A DNA stretch of 64,000 nucleotides from Methylobacterium oxalidis (GCF_007992195.1 NZ_BJZU01000027.1:1-64000), one strand, 5' to 3'. Shown: positions 8,682 through 19,439, counted from the stretch's first letter. A program made the numbers and translations. The notes: generated from the sequence alone by a model not told the origin.

Positions 8682-9761
8682 ATGGCCGCGACCGCCGCCG
8701 CCCGCATCGCGGACGCTCCGCGTGCCGTCTCGGATGTGGTGCGCGAGGATCTTCGCCCCCAGGTCGGCGCGATCGACGCGGGCGCCTATCCGGCGGGCGT
8801 CCTGCGCGCGCTCGGCGCGGCCGGGGCCTACGACCGCCATGTCGAGGGCGGACCGGAGGGACTGCTCGGCGCCGTCGACGCGATGGCGGAGGCTGGCGAA
8901 GCCTGCCTCTCCACCGCCTTCTGCATGTGGTGCCAGGACGCGCTGGTCTGGTACCTCGCTCGCTCGGGGGAGGCCGGCGCGCGCCGCCACCTCGCCGCGG
9001 CGGCGGCCGGCGACAGCCTCGGCGGCACCGGCCTGTCGAATCCGATGAAGGCGCTCTCCGGTATCGAGCCGCTGGCGCTCCAGGGCGTGCGGGAGGGTGC
9101 GGGCTACCGCGTGCGCGGGCGCCTGCCCTGGGTCTCGAACCTCGGCCCTCGCCATCGCTTCGCCGGCATCTTCTCCCTGCCCGAGGGCAAGCGCGCCATG
9201 GGTCTGTTCGAGGCGGGCAGCGAGGGAGTCTCGATCGCCGCGAATGCCCGCTTCGTGGCGCTCGAGGGCACCGGCACCTACACGGTGATGATCCGCGACG
9301 CGTACCTGCCCGACGCGGAGGTGATCGCGCACGATGCGGGCGCCTTCGTGCCGCGCATCCGCAACGGCTTCGTGCTGCTGCAGACCGGCATGGGACTCGG
9401 GCTCGCCCGCGGCGCCGCCGCGTTGATGCGCGCGGATGCGGCCGGACGTGTGAAGGCGCAGTTCCTGCCCCTCGGGCCCGAGGCGATCGAGGCGCGGGCT
9501 TCGGCCCTGCGCGAGCGGGTCGCGGCGGCCGCCCGCACCCACGAGGCGACCGACCGCGCAGCCTTCCTCGAAACCTTGCGCCTGCGCCTCGACGTGTCCT
9601 TCCTGGCGCTGGAGGCCGCGCAGTCCGCCATGCTCCAGTTCGGTGCGCGCGGCTACCTGGAGGGCGCGGACGCGTTCCGGCGCCTGCGGGAGGCGCAGTT
9701 CGTGGCAATCGTTACGCCGTCGGTTAAGCACATCACCACCGAGCTCGCGCGCGGAGCCTGA
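8682..9761 (+). CDS. Acyl-CoA dehydrogenase-like flavoprotein, 359 aa
   Basis: Length and pattern fit the acyl-CoA dehydrogenase superfamily: a helical N-terminal domain, a central beta domain (GGTGLSNPMKALSG, then VRGRLPWVSNLG, the usual flavin-contact region) and a C-terminal helical bundle. Members near sulfonate transporters (for example SfnB/DszC-like flavoenzymes) oxidise or desulfurise organosulfur compounds, so a similar job is an inference from context. I cannot point to a catalytic Glu by eye. It starts 7 bases after the OsmC stop and is the last intact gene of the operon. Confidence 0.7.
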   Translation: MAATAAARIADAPRAVSDVVREDLRPQVGAIDAGAYPAGVLRALGAAGAYDRHVEGGPEGLLGAVDAMAEAGEACLSTAFCMWCQDALVWYLARSGEAGARRHLAAAAAGDSLGGTGLSNPMKALSGIEPLALQGVREGAGYRVRGRLPWVSNLGPRHRFAGIFSLPEGKRAMGLFEAGSEGVSIAANARFVALEGTGTYTVMIRDAYLPDAEVIAHDAGAFVPRIRNGFVLLQTGMGLGLARGAAALMRADAAGRVKAQFLPLGPEAIEARASALRERVAAAARTHEATDRAAFLETLRLRLDVSFLALEAAQSAMLQFGARGYLEGADAFRRLREAQFVAIVTPSVKHITTELARGA

Positions 9762-9791
9762 TGCCGCCCGCGGCCGCGAGGGTTCAACCGC

Positions 9792-10015
9792 GTGAGCGCA
9801 TCCGATCCGGCCCCCGAGATCGAGTGCGATTTCGGCTTCCTGTCGCTCTGGTCGTATGTCGGGAGCCTGGAACTCGGGCGCTCGCGGGGCGGACGGGCGC
9901 CGCGAGCGCCTACAAGCCGGTGGACCTCCTGGCCGTCTTCGCGGCGGGAGGCGGCAAGCCGGTCAAGGAGCGGCCGCTCCAGCGCCAAGCCTACCGGCTC
10001 GTCGAGATTCGGCCG
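9792..10015 (+). pseudogene. 2-hydroxychromene-2-carboxylate isomerase-like fragment
   Basis: From GTG 9792 the frame reads SASDPAPEIECDFGFLSLWS then YVGSLELG, the start of a DsbA-fold isomerase of the HCCA-isomerase/GST-kappa type. Near 9890-9910 homology passes to another frame (YKPVDLLAVFAAGGGKPVKE, then RPLQRQAYRLVE). It ends at about 10015, where the 3' end of the SCO1 gene arrives on the other strand. About 75 of some 200 codons remain, so it is a frameshifted, 3'-truncated relic at a rearrangement junction. Confidence 0.7.
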
Positions 10016-10694
10016 GTGCCGTCTCGAAGAAGCGGGTGTCGAGCAGCCCCTCGCTCGACGGTGCCGTCTGGGTGAGGTCGAGGGCCGCCCTCGACAGATG
10101 CGGCCCTATGATCGCCAGCATCCGCTCGGCCGAGGTGCGGGGCGGGAAGAACCCGAGGTAGCCGCCGGCGCGATCCATCAGGTAGACGAAGGCGGAGTGA
10201 TCGATCGTGTAGCTGCCGTCGGGCCGCGCGACCCGCTCGGAGAAGACCTTGTAGGCGTCGGCAGCCTGCCGGATCGCCTCGGGGCGCCCCGTCAGTCCGA
10301 TCAGGCGCGGGTGAAAATTCGGGACGTACTCCGCCAGGAGCGCGGCCGTATCGCGCTCAGGGTCGAGCGTGATGAAGACCGGCTGGATCCCATCCCCCGC
10401 CGCACCCAGCATGTTCACGGCCCGCGCGATCTCCTGGAGATCGGTCGGGCAGACGTCGGGGCAGGACGTGAAGCCGAAATAGACGAGGAGCAGCTTGCCG
10501 CGGAAGTCGCTGTCCCTGCGGGTGCGCCCGTCCTGATCGATGAGGGCGAAGGGGCCGCCGACGGGCTCGCGGTTCCACATCAGCACATCCATCAGCTCGG
10601 CGGCGGAGCGGCTCGGCGCCTCCTCGGCTCGCGCGGCGGGTATGCAGAGGCAGCCGAGCAGACCCGAGAGGACGAGCGCGGCGGACCTACGCAC
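9963..10694 (-). CDS. SCO1/SenC family copper chaperone, 243 aa
   Basis: An N-terminal signal peptide (residues 1-23) is followed by a thioredoxin fold with the copper-binding CPDVC motif (Cys78 and Cys82) and the conserved His166 in YTIDHSAF. SCO proteins deliver copper to the CuA site of cytochrome oxidase or act as thiol-disulfide proteins at the periplasmic face of the membrane. The start overlaps the end of the upstream metallo-hydrolase gene by 8 bases. The last 30-40 residues are Ala/Arg-rich and partly antisense to the isomerase relic, so the native C-terminus was probably replaced by the rearrangement. The core looks functional. Confidence 0.85.
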   Translation of the reverse strand: MRRSAALVLSGLLGCLCIPAARAEEAPSRSAAELMDVLMWNREPVGGPFALIDQDGRTRRDSDFRGKLLLVYFGFTSCPDVCPTDLQEIARAVNMLGAAGDGIQPVFITLDPERDTAALLAEYVPNFHPRLIGLTGRPEAIRQAADAYKVFSERVARPDGSYTIDHSAFVYLMDRAGGYLGFFPPRTSAERMLAIIGPHLSRAALDLTQTAPSSEGLLDTRFFETAPAESRRAGRLGAGAAAP

Positions 10695-11805
10695 CGAAGG
10701 TGAGCCGGCTGCCGGTCGTCGGGACGATGACGTGCTCCGGCATCTGCGCCTGCGCCTCGAGCGCGAAGTTCAGGCCGCTGCAATGCATCGGGACGACGAC
10801 GTCGGGTTCGAGCCTGCGGATCTCGGCGACGACCTGCGTCAAGTAGTCCTTGGGCGCCGGGCCGAGATGGAAGCCGCCGACGATGGCGTGGACCTTCTCG
10901 ACACCCGAGACCTCCTGCGCCTGCCGGACCGAATTCACGATCCCGACATGGCCACAGGAGCTAATCACGACGAGCCCTTTGCCCTTCACGTGAAAGCAGG
11001 TGGCGTGCTCGTGGACGTGCTCGTCCGGGATGACCTTTCCCTGAAGCTCGGCGGGGGAGTAGTGCGTGGCGTCGCAGCCGAGGCCCTCCTTGATGCCACG
11101 CTCCACGAAGGTGTTCGGCAGGATCCGCTCGATCGAGGTGCGCCTGATCTGCCCGGTCGTGAAGGCGTGCCCGGCCACGACCGTGGGCGTCTCGCACAGC
11201 ACGGTCCGGATCTTCTGCGCCGCCAGCTCCCGCCGGTCGAGCTGCCCGAAATCGGTGAACTGGCCCGGCACCCCAGCGGGACTCAGCCGGTGGCAGAAAT
11301 TGTCCTCGCCACCCGCGTAGAGCGTGAGGTCGGGCGCGAGCGTGCTCCGGTAGCGGTTGAGGAAGCCGGTCAGGCCGCCGTAATGGTCGTGATGGCCGTG
11401 GCTGACGATCAGCGCATCGACCTTCGACGGATCGACTTTCAGAATCTCGATGTTGTTGAGGAGAGCCTCCGGGCTGTACCCGAAATCGAGCAGGATCGTG
11501 CGGGCCTCCTCGGCGCGCTGCGATTCCAGGAAGAGCGACAGCCCCCACTGGTTGTGGAGGACCTTGCGGTAATCGCTGCCGCGACCGCTGCCCGGCGGCT
11601 GGTGGAGGACGCCCTGCACCGTGCTCGGCTTGAGGAATTGGTCGTGCGCCGAGTCGATCAGGACGCGCAGGCTCAGCCTGTCGACGGTCGGCACCTCGAT
11701 GGGCGCGGCACTGGCGATCTCGATGCAGGAGAAGCCGGCCGCCGCACCCGCGGCGAACGCTGCCGAGGCTCTCAGGAAGTCGCGCCTGTCGACGTTTCTC
11801 GCCAT
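10687..11805 (-). CDS. Tat-exported metallo-beta-lactamase-fold hydrolase, 372 aa
   Basis: The N-terminus carries a Tat signal (DRRDFLRASAAF) and an Ala-rich hydrophobic stretch to about residue 34. The metal motif SHGHHDH lies at residues 135-141, with further likely ligands in SSCGHVG and VPMHCSG. It belongs to the MBL group of COG1237, whose members are annotated as dihydropterin or beta-ribofuranosyl-aminobenzene phosphate synthase-like, but the periplasmic substrate here is unknown. It is followed by the overlapping SCO1 gene, so the two are probably co-transcribed. Its promoter should lie within 11806-12000. Confidence 0.8.
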   Translation of the reverse strand: MARNVDRRDFLRASAAFAAGAAAGFSCIEIASAAPIEVPTVDRLSLRVLIDSAHDQFLKPSTVQGVLHQPPGSGRGSDYRKVLHNQWGLSLFLESQRAEEARTILLDFGYSPEALLNNIEILKVDPSKVDALIVSHGHHDHYGGLTGFLNRYRSTLAPDLTLYAGGEDNFCHRLSPAGVPGQFTDFGQLDRRELAAQKIRTVLCETPTVVAGHAFTTGQIRRTSIERILPNTFVERGIKEGLGCDATHYSPAELQGKVIPDEHVHEHATCFHVKGKGLVVISSCGHVGIVNSVRQAQEVSGVEKVHAIVGGFHLGPAPKDYLTQVVAEIRRLEPDVVVPMHCSGLNFALEAQAQMPEHVIVPTTGSRLTFGA

Positions 11806-12005
11806 GTCGTCCGCCTGTCCCCGCGCCTTCCGCGCCTACGATCACAACCGAAGGTAGCCTGCGTCCGAGAGAAAAAAGTCCTGTATTTGGTCCCGTTTGA
11901 ACAACAACGTTCAGGCGGCCTGCGCCGGCAGAAGTCGTTTCGTCTGCGGGCATCGGAGCCTGTCTCTGCCGCGGTGTCCTTATCCGGTGCCTGCCCGGAA
12001 TCCGG

Positions 12006-12045
12006 CGGGGTGCGGACGGGGCCTCCTCGCGCGGCCCGCACCCCG
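12006..12045 (-). terminator. GC-rich hairpin downstream of the desulfurase gene
   Basis: CGGGGTGCGG (12006-12015) is perfectly complementary to CCGCACCCCG (12036-12045) across a 20-base loop. It lies 20 bases after the stop of the cysteine desulfurase gene on the minus strand. There is no T-tract, so it may stabilise the transcript end or assist Rho rather than act as a simple intrinsic terminator. Confidence 0.45.
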
Positions 12046-12064
12046 GGTCGCGCGGGAGAGCGCG

Positions 12065-14063
<1,999 letters not shown>

Positions 14064-14077
<14 letters not shown>

Positions 14078-15455
14078 GGTAGTTGCCCAGCAGCACGTTA
14101 TCGAGGCGGGCGATCGCGTCCTCGACCAGCACGGCGGCCGAGAAGTAGCGCGTCACGAGGTGCGAGGCGATGGAGTGGTCGTTGGTGCCCATGTAGCGCA
14201 CCGACAGGCCGGGCTCGATCTCGCCGGTGACCCCGGACTTCTGGAGGCCGACCACACCCTGCTCGCCCTCGCCGACCCGCAGCAGCAGGATCGAGGTGGT
14301 CTGCGCGCCGGTGACCGGATCGGTGTCGATCGGCAGCTTGTCGCTCGGGACGAGCGGCACGCCGCGCCAGGTGATGAAGGGCGCGCCGAACAGGTGCACC
14401 ACCACCGGCGGCACTCCGCGGCGGGTCGCCTCCCGTCCGAAGGCCGCGATCGCGCGCGGGTGCGCGACGAAGAAGGCGGGCTTCTTCCAGACCAGCGTCA
14501 GAAGTTCGTCGAGATCGTCCGGTGTCGGCGGGCCGCCGCGGGTCGGGATGCGCTGGCGCGAGCCGGCCTCGTGCAACAGGCCGAACTGCGAGTTGTTCAG
14601 AAGCTCCCACTCCTCGCGCTCCTTCATGGCGTCCACCGTGAGGCGGATCTGCTCGCGAAGCTGGTCGATCTCGTTCGAGTAGAGGTCGGTGACGCGCGTG
14701 TGGGTGTTGAGGATCGTCTGGATCGTCGAGAGATGGTACTCGCGCGGGTCGAGCTCGTAGTCGACGAAGGTGGTCGGCAGGCGCGGCTCGCCCGCATGCA
14801 CCGCCAGAAGCTCGATGCCCTGCTCGCCGTACGCGTTGGTATGGCCCTTGAGGCGGTCGCGCTCCTCGACGTGCTGGGCAATGCGCGAGCGGATCGCCTC
14901 GTCCTCGAGGGCGGCGCGGTCGAGGGTCAGGAGCGTCACCGCCGAGAGCGCCTTCACGGCCGGAGCCGGCCCGGCCTCGCCGGCGAGCGCGCTGTCACCG
15001 AAATAGTCGCCGCGCGTCGCGAGGCCCTGGCGCACCCGACCCTTGTAGGGGCCCGACAGGCTGAGCTCGACGGTGCCGTTGGCGACGATCGTCAGGCTGC
15101 GGTCGCCCGAGCCCTCCTCTCGGATGACCTCGCCGGCCTGATGATGGCTCTCGGTGAACTTGCCGGCGAGGGTCGCCAATTCGGCGTCGCCGAGCCGGCT
15201 GAACAGCGGCACGGCTCGCAGGGATCCGGGCCGGATCACCCGGCCCGCCTCCTCCGGCGCCAAGTCGATGCGGCCTGGCTTGGCCAGCACCACGGCGCGG
15301 CGGTTGACCCGATAGACCCCGCCCGGCACGTCGACGAAGGGCAGCAGGCGCAGGAGCCAGCGCGGGGTGTTGGCCGCGTTCTGGACCGAGGTGACTGTCG
15401 CCGTCGCTAGATTGCGTGCCGCGGAGGCGCTCACGCTCAAACCCGGTCCGCTCAT
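14064..15455 (-). CDS. Family 2 encapsulin shell protein with cyclic-nucleotide-binding domain (2B type), 463 aa
   Basis: The protein matches the SrpI-like Family 2 encapsulin shell: a short N-terminal arm (1-60), an inserted cyclic-nucleotide-binding-like domain (about 78-195, with LRAVPLFSRLGDAELATLAG and GDYFGDSALAGE) and an HK97-type shell domain to residue 463 (YELDPREYHLSTIQTILNTH, then NNSQFGLLHEA). Such shells assemble into icosahedral compartments about 25 nm across. Possession of the nucleotide-binding insert marks it as type 2B. It immediately precedes the overlapping desulfurase gene, which is the expected cargo. Whether a nucleotide ligand really binds is unknown. Confidence 0.9.
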
Positions 15456-15889
15456 CGTCCGTCGTCTCCGTTTTGCTCAGGGCAGGTTTCGGCGTCCCCG
15501 GACCGGGCGACTGGCCCGACGATTCCGGAGGCGCGGGGAAGGTCATTCAAGCATGGATCGAGACCGGCTCAGTCGAGCGACTACGCCGGAACTGATTGCA
15601 ACCGTGACGTACCCGATGAAGCGCACCGATCATCTTGCGCCAAGCTCGGCCGAGCCAAACCTTATCTCGTGTTAAGACGGTCTATCCTCGGCTCGACCGA
15701 GCGGTCAATGAACGTAATTTCCAAATATTTGAGTTTTCTTGGAATTATTGAGCATCAATTCACGAGCAAGCAGAGTTGTGTACTGTCGTCGTGAGTTCAT
15801 CCGGCATATTCATCTCCGCCTCGCTCTCGCGAGAGGAAGAATCTCGGCGGATCGCGCGGAGAATATTTTTTCCCCGCCCGGACGCAGCT
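15456..15889 (-). promoter_or_regulatory. Upstream region of the encapsulin-desulfurase operon
   Basis: This 434-base gap has no convincing gene. Its middle (15660-15790) is AT-rich for this genome and most likely holds the minus-strand promoter of the shell gene. An interrupted inverted repeat, AATTTCCAA (15716-15724) and TTGGAATT (15739-15746), is a candidate operator. Because the serine acetyltransferase ends at its far side on the same strand, the locus may be two transcripts rather than one. Confidence 0.4.
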
Positions 15890-16735
15890 TCAGATCCCGT
15901 CGCCGAAGCCGAAGGACTGATCCATGCTGAGCGCCGGCTCCTCGTCCAGTGGCAGGCGGGAGACGACGCGGGCCGGGACGCCCGCCACGGTCGTGTGCGC
16001 CGGCACGTCGTGCAGCACCACGGCCGCAGCCGCGACCTTGGCGCCCTCGCCGACCCGGATGTTGCCGAGCACCTTCGCGCCGACGCTGAGGAGCACGCCG
16101 CGCTCGATCTTGGGGTGGCGGTCGCCGCTCTCCTTGCCGTTTCCCCCAAGGGTGACCGATTGCAGGATCGAGACGTCGTCGGCGATCACCGTCGTCTCGC
16201 CGATGACGACGCCGGTGGCGTGATCGATGAAGACGCCCGAGCCGATCCGGGCGGCGGGGTGGATGTCGCAGCCGAACACCTCTGAGATCCGGCTCTGGAC
16301 GTGGAGGCTCAGTGTGGCGCGGCCCTGATGCCAGAGCCAGTGGGCCACGCGGTAGCCTTCGAGCGCGGCGAACCCCTTGTAGAACAGGAACGGGTCGAGA
16401 TAGCGGCGGCAGGTCGGGTCGCGCTCGCGGATGGCGACGAGATCGCGCACTGCGTGGCCGCTCGCGAGCGGATCGGCCTCGAAGGCGGAGAGGCAGAGGT
16501 CGCGCATGGCGAGGCGGGCCAGGTCGCCGTCGCCGAGGCGGTGCGCGAGGCGGTAAGCCAGGGCCTGGGCGAGGCTGCGCTGGTCGAGCACCGTCGCCTG
16601 GATGATGCCCGCGTAGAGCGGCTCCTCGATCAGAGCGGCCTCCGCCTCGGCGCGAAGCTCCGCCCAGACGTCCTGCTCCGCCGTGCTGCGGCTCGTCGCG
16701 CGCAGCGGCGGCTGGATCGCGATCGCCGCGATCAC
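15890..16735 (-). CDS. cysE: Serine O-acetyltransferase, 281 aa
   Basis: An N-terminal helical domain (about 20-150) is followed by left-handed beta-helix hexapeptide repeats (CDIHPAARIGSGVFIDHATG, then VVIGETTVIADDVSILQSVT), the CysE fold. It transfers acetyl from acetyl-CoA to serine, the first step of cysteine synthesis. The C-terminus ends GFGDGI; CysE proteins end in a similar GDGI tail that docks in the CysK active site to form cysteine synthase complex. Next to a desulfurase encapsulin this gene would feed cysteine, the desulfurase substrate. It starts 72 bases after the 68-aa gene upstream on the same strand. Confidence 0.93.
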   Translation of the reverse strand: MIAAIAIQPPLRATSRSTAEQDVWAELRAEAEAALIEEPLYAGIIQATVLDQRSLAQALAYRLAHRLGDGDLARLAMRDLCLSAFEADPLASGHAVRDLVAIRERDPTCRRYLDPFLFYKGFAALEGYRVAHWLWHQGRATLSLHVQSRISEVFGCDIHPAARIGSGVFIDHATGVVIGETTVIADDVSILQSVTLGGNGKESGDRHPKIERGVLLSVGAKVLGNIRVGEGAKVAAAAVVLHDVPAHTTVAGVPARVVSRLPLDEEPALSMDQSFGFGDGI

Positions 16736-16807
16736 GGTCGGGGCCCTGGCAGCCCGCCGGCTCGCATCCCGACCCTGGCGGCGGGATCGGATCGGCGCGG
16801 CATTCGA

Positions 16808-17014
16808 TTACTGAACCCGCCGGAACAGGTCCGGCAGGTAGCGCCTCAGGATCTCGTGCCCCTCGAACTTGACGTCGACGGTCCGCGGGCGGCCGCCCTG
16901 GTCGTGGATGCTGACGATGCGGCCCCTGGCATGGCGCCAGATCCCCAGCACCTCGGCGACGTCGAGCCGCTCGAACACCACCTGATCGCCGCGCGTCATC
17001 GTCGCTGAAGGCAT
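16808..17014 (-). CDS. Conserved-looking small protein, 68 aa, of the encapsulin locus
   Basis: I cannot name this family. It is compact, soluble and well formed, with a beta-rich centre (GRIVSIHDQGGRPRTVDVKF) and a C-terminal helix (EGHEILRRYLPDLFRRV). Start ATG 17014 is the only good one. It opens the minus-strand run that contains serine acetyltransferase, encapsulin shell and desulfurase, and it is divergent from the sulfur transporter genes at 17306. Its position suggests a role in the same sulfur pathway, perhaps as an accessory or small regulator, but that is inference. Confidence 0.6.
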   Translation of the reverse strand: MPSATMTRGDQVVFERLDVAEVLGIWRHARGRIVSIHDQGGRPRTVDVKFEGHEILRRYLPDLFRRVQ

Positions 17015-17305
17015 CGGATCGTCCTTGAGAAGCGGGCCGAGGGGCTCGGCCGAATCGTCTGCAGGGGGGTGAGGGATGGGCCGGGCAGGCCGGCGAGAAG
17101 GGACTTCCGGGTGCCCGCGACCGAGGGAGAAGGTTTCGGTCGCGGAGGAGGCTCTACAGAGAAAAAGCCACTAAGTCATTGCTATTACTGAATAATTACA
17201 GACCTGGCGAGCGTTGGCAAGCCTTGTTCCCGGCCCTCCGTGGCGCTACGCCGGACATGTTTCGGGTCGCGCGGCGCGGGCCGCGCCGCGAGCGGAGGAG
17301 GTGTC
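17015..17305. promoter_or_regulatory. Divergent promoter region, encapsulin locus / YeeE pair
   Basis: Between two divergent gene runs, 17150-17210 is clearly AT-rich (ending TATTACTGAATAATTACAG), the only such patch for more than a kilobase. It probably carries promoters for both directions. A consensus ribosome binding site, GGAGGAG (17294-17300), precedes the transporter start at 17306. I do not see a clear known operator. Confidence 0.45.
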
Positions 17306-17722
17306 ATGGGTGCCTACGTTCCTGCCTTGGCCGGCGGCGTCCTGATCGGCCTGTCGGCCACGATGCTGCTCCTCCTCAACGGGCGCATCGCCGGGGTCAG
17401 CGGCCTCGTCGCCGGTCTCGGACGGCCATCGGACCCGCGCTGGGCCGCCGATCTCGCCTTCATGGTGGGCCTGATCCTCGGGCCGCCCGCCTTCGCCGTC
17501 CTCGCCGGGCACTGGCCCGAGATGCGGTTGGACGCGTCGCTGCCGCTCCTCGCGGTGGCGGGCCTCCTCGTCGGGTTCGGCACCCGCCTCGGGTCCGGCT
17601 GCACCAGCGGACACGGCGTGTGCGGGCTCGCCCGCCTGTCGCCGCGCTCGATCGCGGCCGTGCTCACCTTCCTGGCCTCGAGCATGCTCACGGTCGTCCT
17701 CGCGAAAGGGATCGTCCCATGA
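17306..17722 (+). CDS. YeeE/YedE-family sulfur transporter half, 138 aa
   Basis: About four hydrophobic segments surround the motif GSGCTSGHGVCG (Cys99 and Cys106), the signature of YeeE/YedE proteins, some of which carry thiosulfate through a relay of cysteines. Full-length YeeE proteins have about 350 residues; here the function is split over two consecutive half-size genes, as in many proteobacteria. Start ATG 17306 is set by GGAGGAG six bases upstream. The stop overlaps the next start by ATGA. The location beside the encapsulin locus supports import of reduced inorganic sulfur. Confidence 0.85.
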   Translation: MGAYVPALAGGVLIGLSATMLLLLNGRIAGVSGLVAGLGRPSDPRWAADLAFMVGLILGPPAFAVLAGHWPEMRLDASLPLLAVAGLLVGFGTRLGSGCTSGHGVCGLARLSPRSIAAVLTFLASSMLTVVLAKGIVP

Positions 17723-18180
17723 GGCCCACCGCCCAGATCCTCGCGGCGCTCGGCGCCGGCCTGACCTTCGGGTTCGGCCTGTCCCTGTCGGGCATGCTCG
17801 ATCCTGCCCGCGTGCGCGGCTTCCTCGACGTGACAGGCACCTGGGACCCGAGTCTCGCTTTCGTGCTCGCCGGCGCGGTCACCGTTTCGTCTCTCGGCTA
17901 CGCGGTCTCCCGCCGGCTCCGTGCGCCAACCTTCGCGCCAGCCTTCGCAATCCCTACTGGACGGCGGATCGACCAGCCTCTCATCGGCGGCGCCGTCCTG
18001 TTCGGGATCGGCTGGGGCCTCTCCGGCTTCTGCCCGGGACCGGCGGTCGCCGCCCTGTCGACGGGCGCGCTCCCGGTCCTCGTCTTCGTCGGTGCGATGC
18101 TCGCCGGCATGGCGGCCCATCGCCTGCTCACCCGCCCATCGAGTGCCCGCCCCTCCGGCGCGGACTCGCCTGCAAGATAA
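17719..18180 (+). CDS. DUF6691/YeeE-family transporter half, 153 aa
   Basis: The second half-size YeeE-like membrane protein, with LSLSGMLDPARVRGFLDVTG in its first half and GIGWGLSGFCPGPAVAAL (Cys105) in its second, both family hallmarks. It overlaps the preceding gene by ATGA and should form one transporter with it. The last 15 residues are Pro/Ala-rich and probably cytoplasmic. A sequence AAGATAATCTT, a perfect palindrome with one central base, straddles its stop codon. Confidence 0.85.
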   Translation: MRPTAQILAALGAGLTFGFGLSLSGMLDPARVRGFLDVTGTWDPSLAFVLAGAVTVSSLGYAVSRRLRAPTFAPAFAIPTGRRIDQPLIGGAVLFGIGWGLSGFCPGPAVAALSTGALPVLVFVGAMLAGMAAHRLLTRPSSARPSGADSPAR

Positions 18181-18484
18181 TCTTCCGCATCGTCACTGAA
18201 TTCCAAGGGCGTTCGTTCCCGCCGTTCCAGCAGGACAGAATACCGCTCCGTTGACGCGCGGCGCTATCCTTGACGATAATGAATCTGCGGTCCGCGGATA
18301 GCTTGAGACCTGCATTCGGTGAGGGGCTTCGCCCGGGCGCTGAGGCAGCTCGGACGTCCTGCGGATCTGCTCAGGTTCCGCAGCAGCGCCCATCGCGAGA
18401 GTTCGGTGACCGAAGCATGGCCGCACGGCGGACACGCGTCGCGCGTCCATCGATCCATCACGCCGGAGACCACGGCCGGGGGCG
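18181..18484. other. Intergenic region after the YeeE pair
   Basis: No protein frame here looks genuine. The palindrome AAGATAATCTT followed by CCG lies at its left edge (about 18175-18188) and shares ATAATCTTCCG with the inverted repeat at 19563. The rest is moderately GC-rich without hairpins followed by T-tracts. It probably carries the promoter for the 47-aa ORF that follows. Confidence 0.35.
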
Positions 18485-18628
18485 ATGACCGGCCTCGACT
18501 GCAGCGTCGGCCCGTTTCTATCAGGCTTCATGACCGGCGCCGTCTCCGGCTGGGTGTTCGGTGCCGCCATGTTCGCGGGCGCCACCCTCGCGCTTCTCGC
18601 GGGCGGTCAGCTGCGTCTCTCGCCGTGA
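18485..18628 (+). CDS. Small membrane protein, 47 aa
   Basis: ATG 18485, preceded by a G-rich CGGGGGCG, opens a 47-codon frame ending TGA at 18626-18628. Residues 9-42 are strongly hydrophobic with Gly/Ala/Phe (FLSGFMTGAVSGWVFGAAMF), giving one or two membrane helices. It sits between the YeeE pair and the convergent Crp-type regulator. I do not recognise it; the composition strongly suggests a real membrane peptide. Confidence 0.5.
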   Translation: MTGLDCSVGPFLSGFMTGAVSGWVFGAAMFAGATLALLAGGQLRLSP

Positions 18629-18674
18629 GGATCCCGCCGGGCGGCGCGCCCGCCCTGCGCGCGAGCCGCCCCGT

Positions 18675-19439
18675 TCAGCTCTCGCCCTGGACGATGTCCT
18701 GCAGCCGGGACGGCCTGGTCAGGCGGATGCAGGCCTTGTCGACAGCGACGACGCCCTCCTGCTGGAAGCGCCGCAGCATCATGGTCACCCACTGGCGGGT
18801 CGATCCCACAAGCGCCGCGATCTCGTCGTGCGTGATCCGGCGCTCGATCACGACCGCCGCGCCCTCTCGCCGCCCGTAGAGGTCGCCGAGGGTCAGGAGG
18901 AGCTGTGCCAGGCGCTCGATCACCGAGCGCGTCCCGAGCATCTGGGCCATCGCCGTGTAGCAGCGCCCTTTCGCCTCCAGCGCCTCGATCAGGCACAGGG
19001 CGAAGTTCGGCATCTGGCGGACGAGGTTCCGCAGGGTCGCCGCGGAGAGCGCGAGGACGCGGCAGGGCTCGATCGCCTGCCCCGACCACTGGTGGCTGCC
19101 GCCTCCCGTCAGGCTCGGGCAGCCGATGAAGTGACCCGGCGTCCAGTAGGCCAGGGTGATCTGCCGCCCCGATGGGCCGGTGTAGAAGACGCGCACGCGG
19201 CCTTCCTCGATCAGGAAGATGCCCGCATGCGGCTCGCCCTGCTCGAAGACGCTCTGCCCCGGCACGAGGCTCAGTGATCGGCCGGCCTCCCGCAAACGCG
19301 CGGCCTCGCCGGGCGTCAGCCGGTCGAGGAAAGCGGCCCCGTCGTCGAAACCCACGCCGCTCTCGCTCAGGAACAGGGCGCTGGCGATCAGCGGCGCCGG
19401 CGTGCGGGTGGGCGCGAGGGCGACGAGCGTCGGCGGCAT
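18675..19439 (-). CDS. Crp/Fnr-family transcriptional regulator, 254 aa
   Basis: Residues about 30-150 form a cyclic-nucleotide-binding-like sensor (FEQGEPHAGIFLIEEGRVRV, then GHFIGCPSL), and the C-terminus holds a winged helix-turn-helix (ITHDEIAALVGSTRQWVTMM). No N-terminal Fe-S Cys cluster of the Fnr type is present. I chose ATG 19439 because the sequence upstream has no protein character, although ATG 19517 and 19544 are in frame. It is divergent from the ABC operon at 19775 and may control it and the sulfur transporter pair; an inverted repeat between them (19563-19578) is a candidate site. Confidence 0.85.
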   Translation of the reverse strand: MPPTLVALAPTRTPAPLIASALFLSESGVGFDDGAAFLDRLTPGEAARLREAGRSLSLVPGQSVFEQGEPHAGIFLIEEGRVRVFYTGPSGRQITLAYWTPGHFIGCPSLTGGGSHQWSGQAIEPCRVLALSAATLRNLVRQMPNFALCLIEALEAKGRCYTAMAQMLGTRSVIERLAQLLLTLGDLYGRREGAAVVIERRITHDEIAALVGSTRQWVTMMLRRFQQEGVVAVDKACIRLTRPSRLQDIVQGES

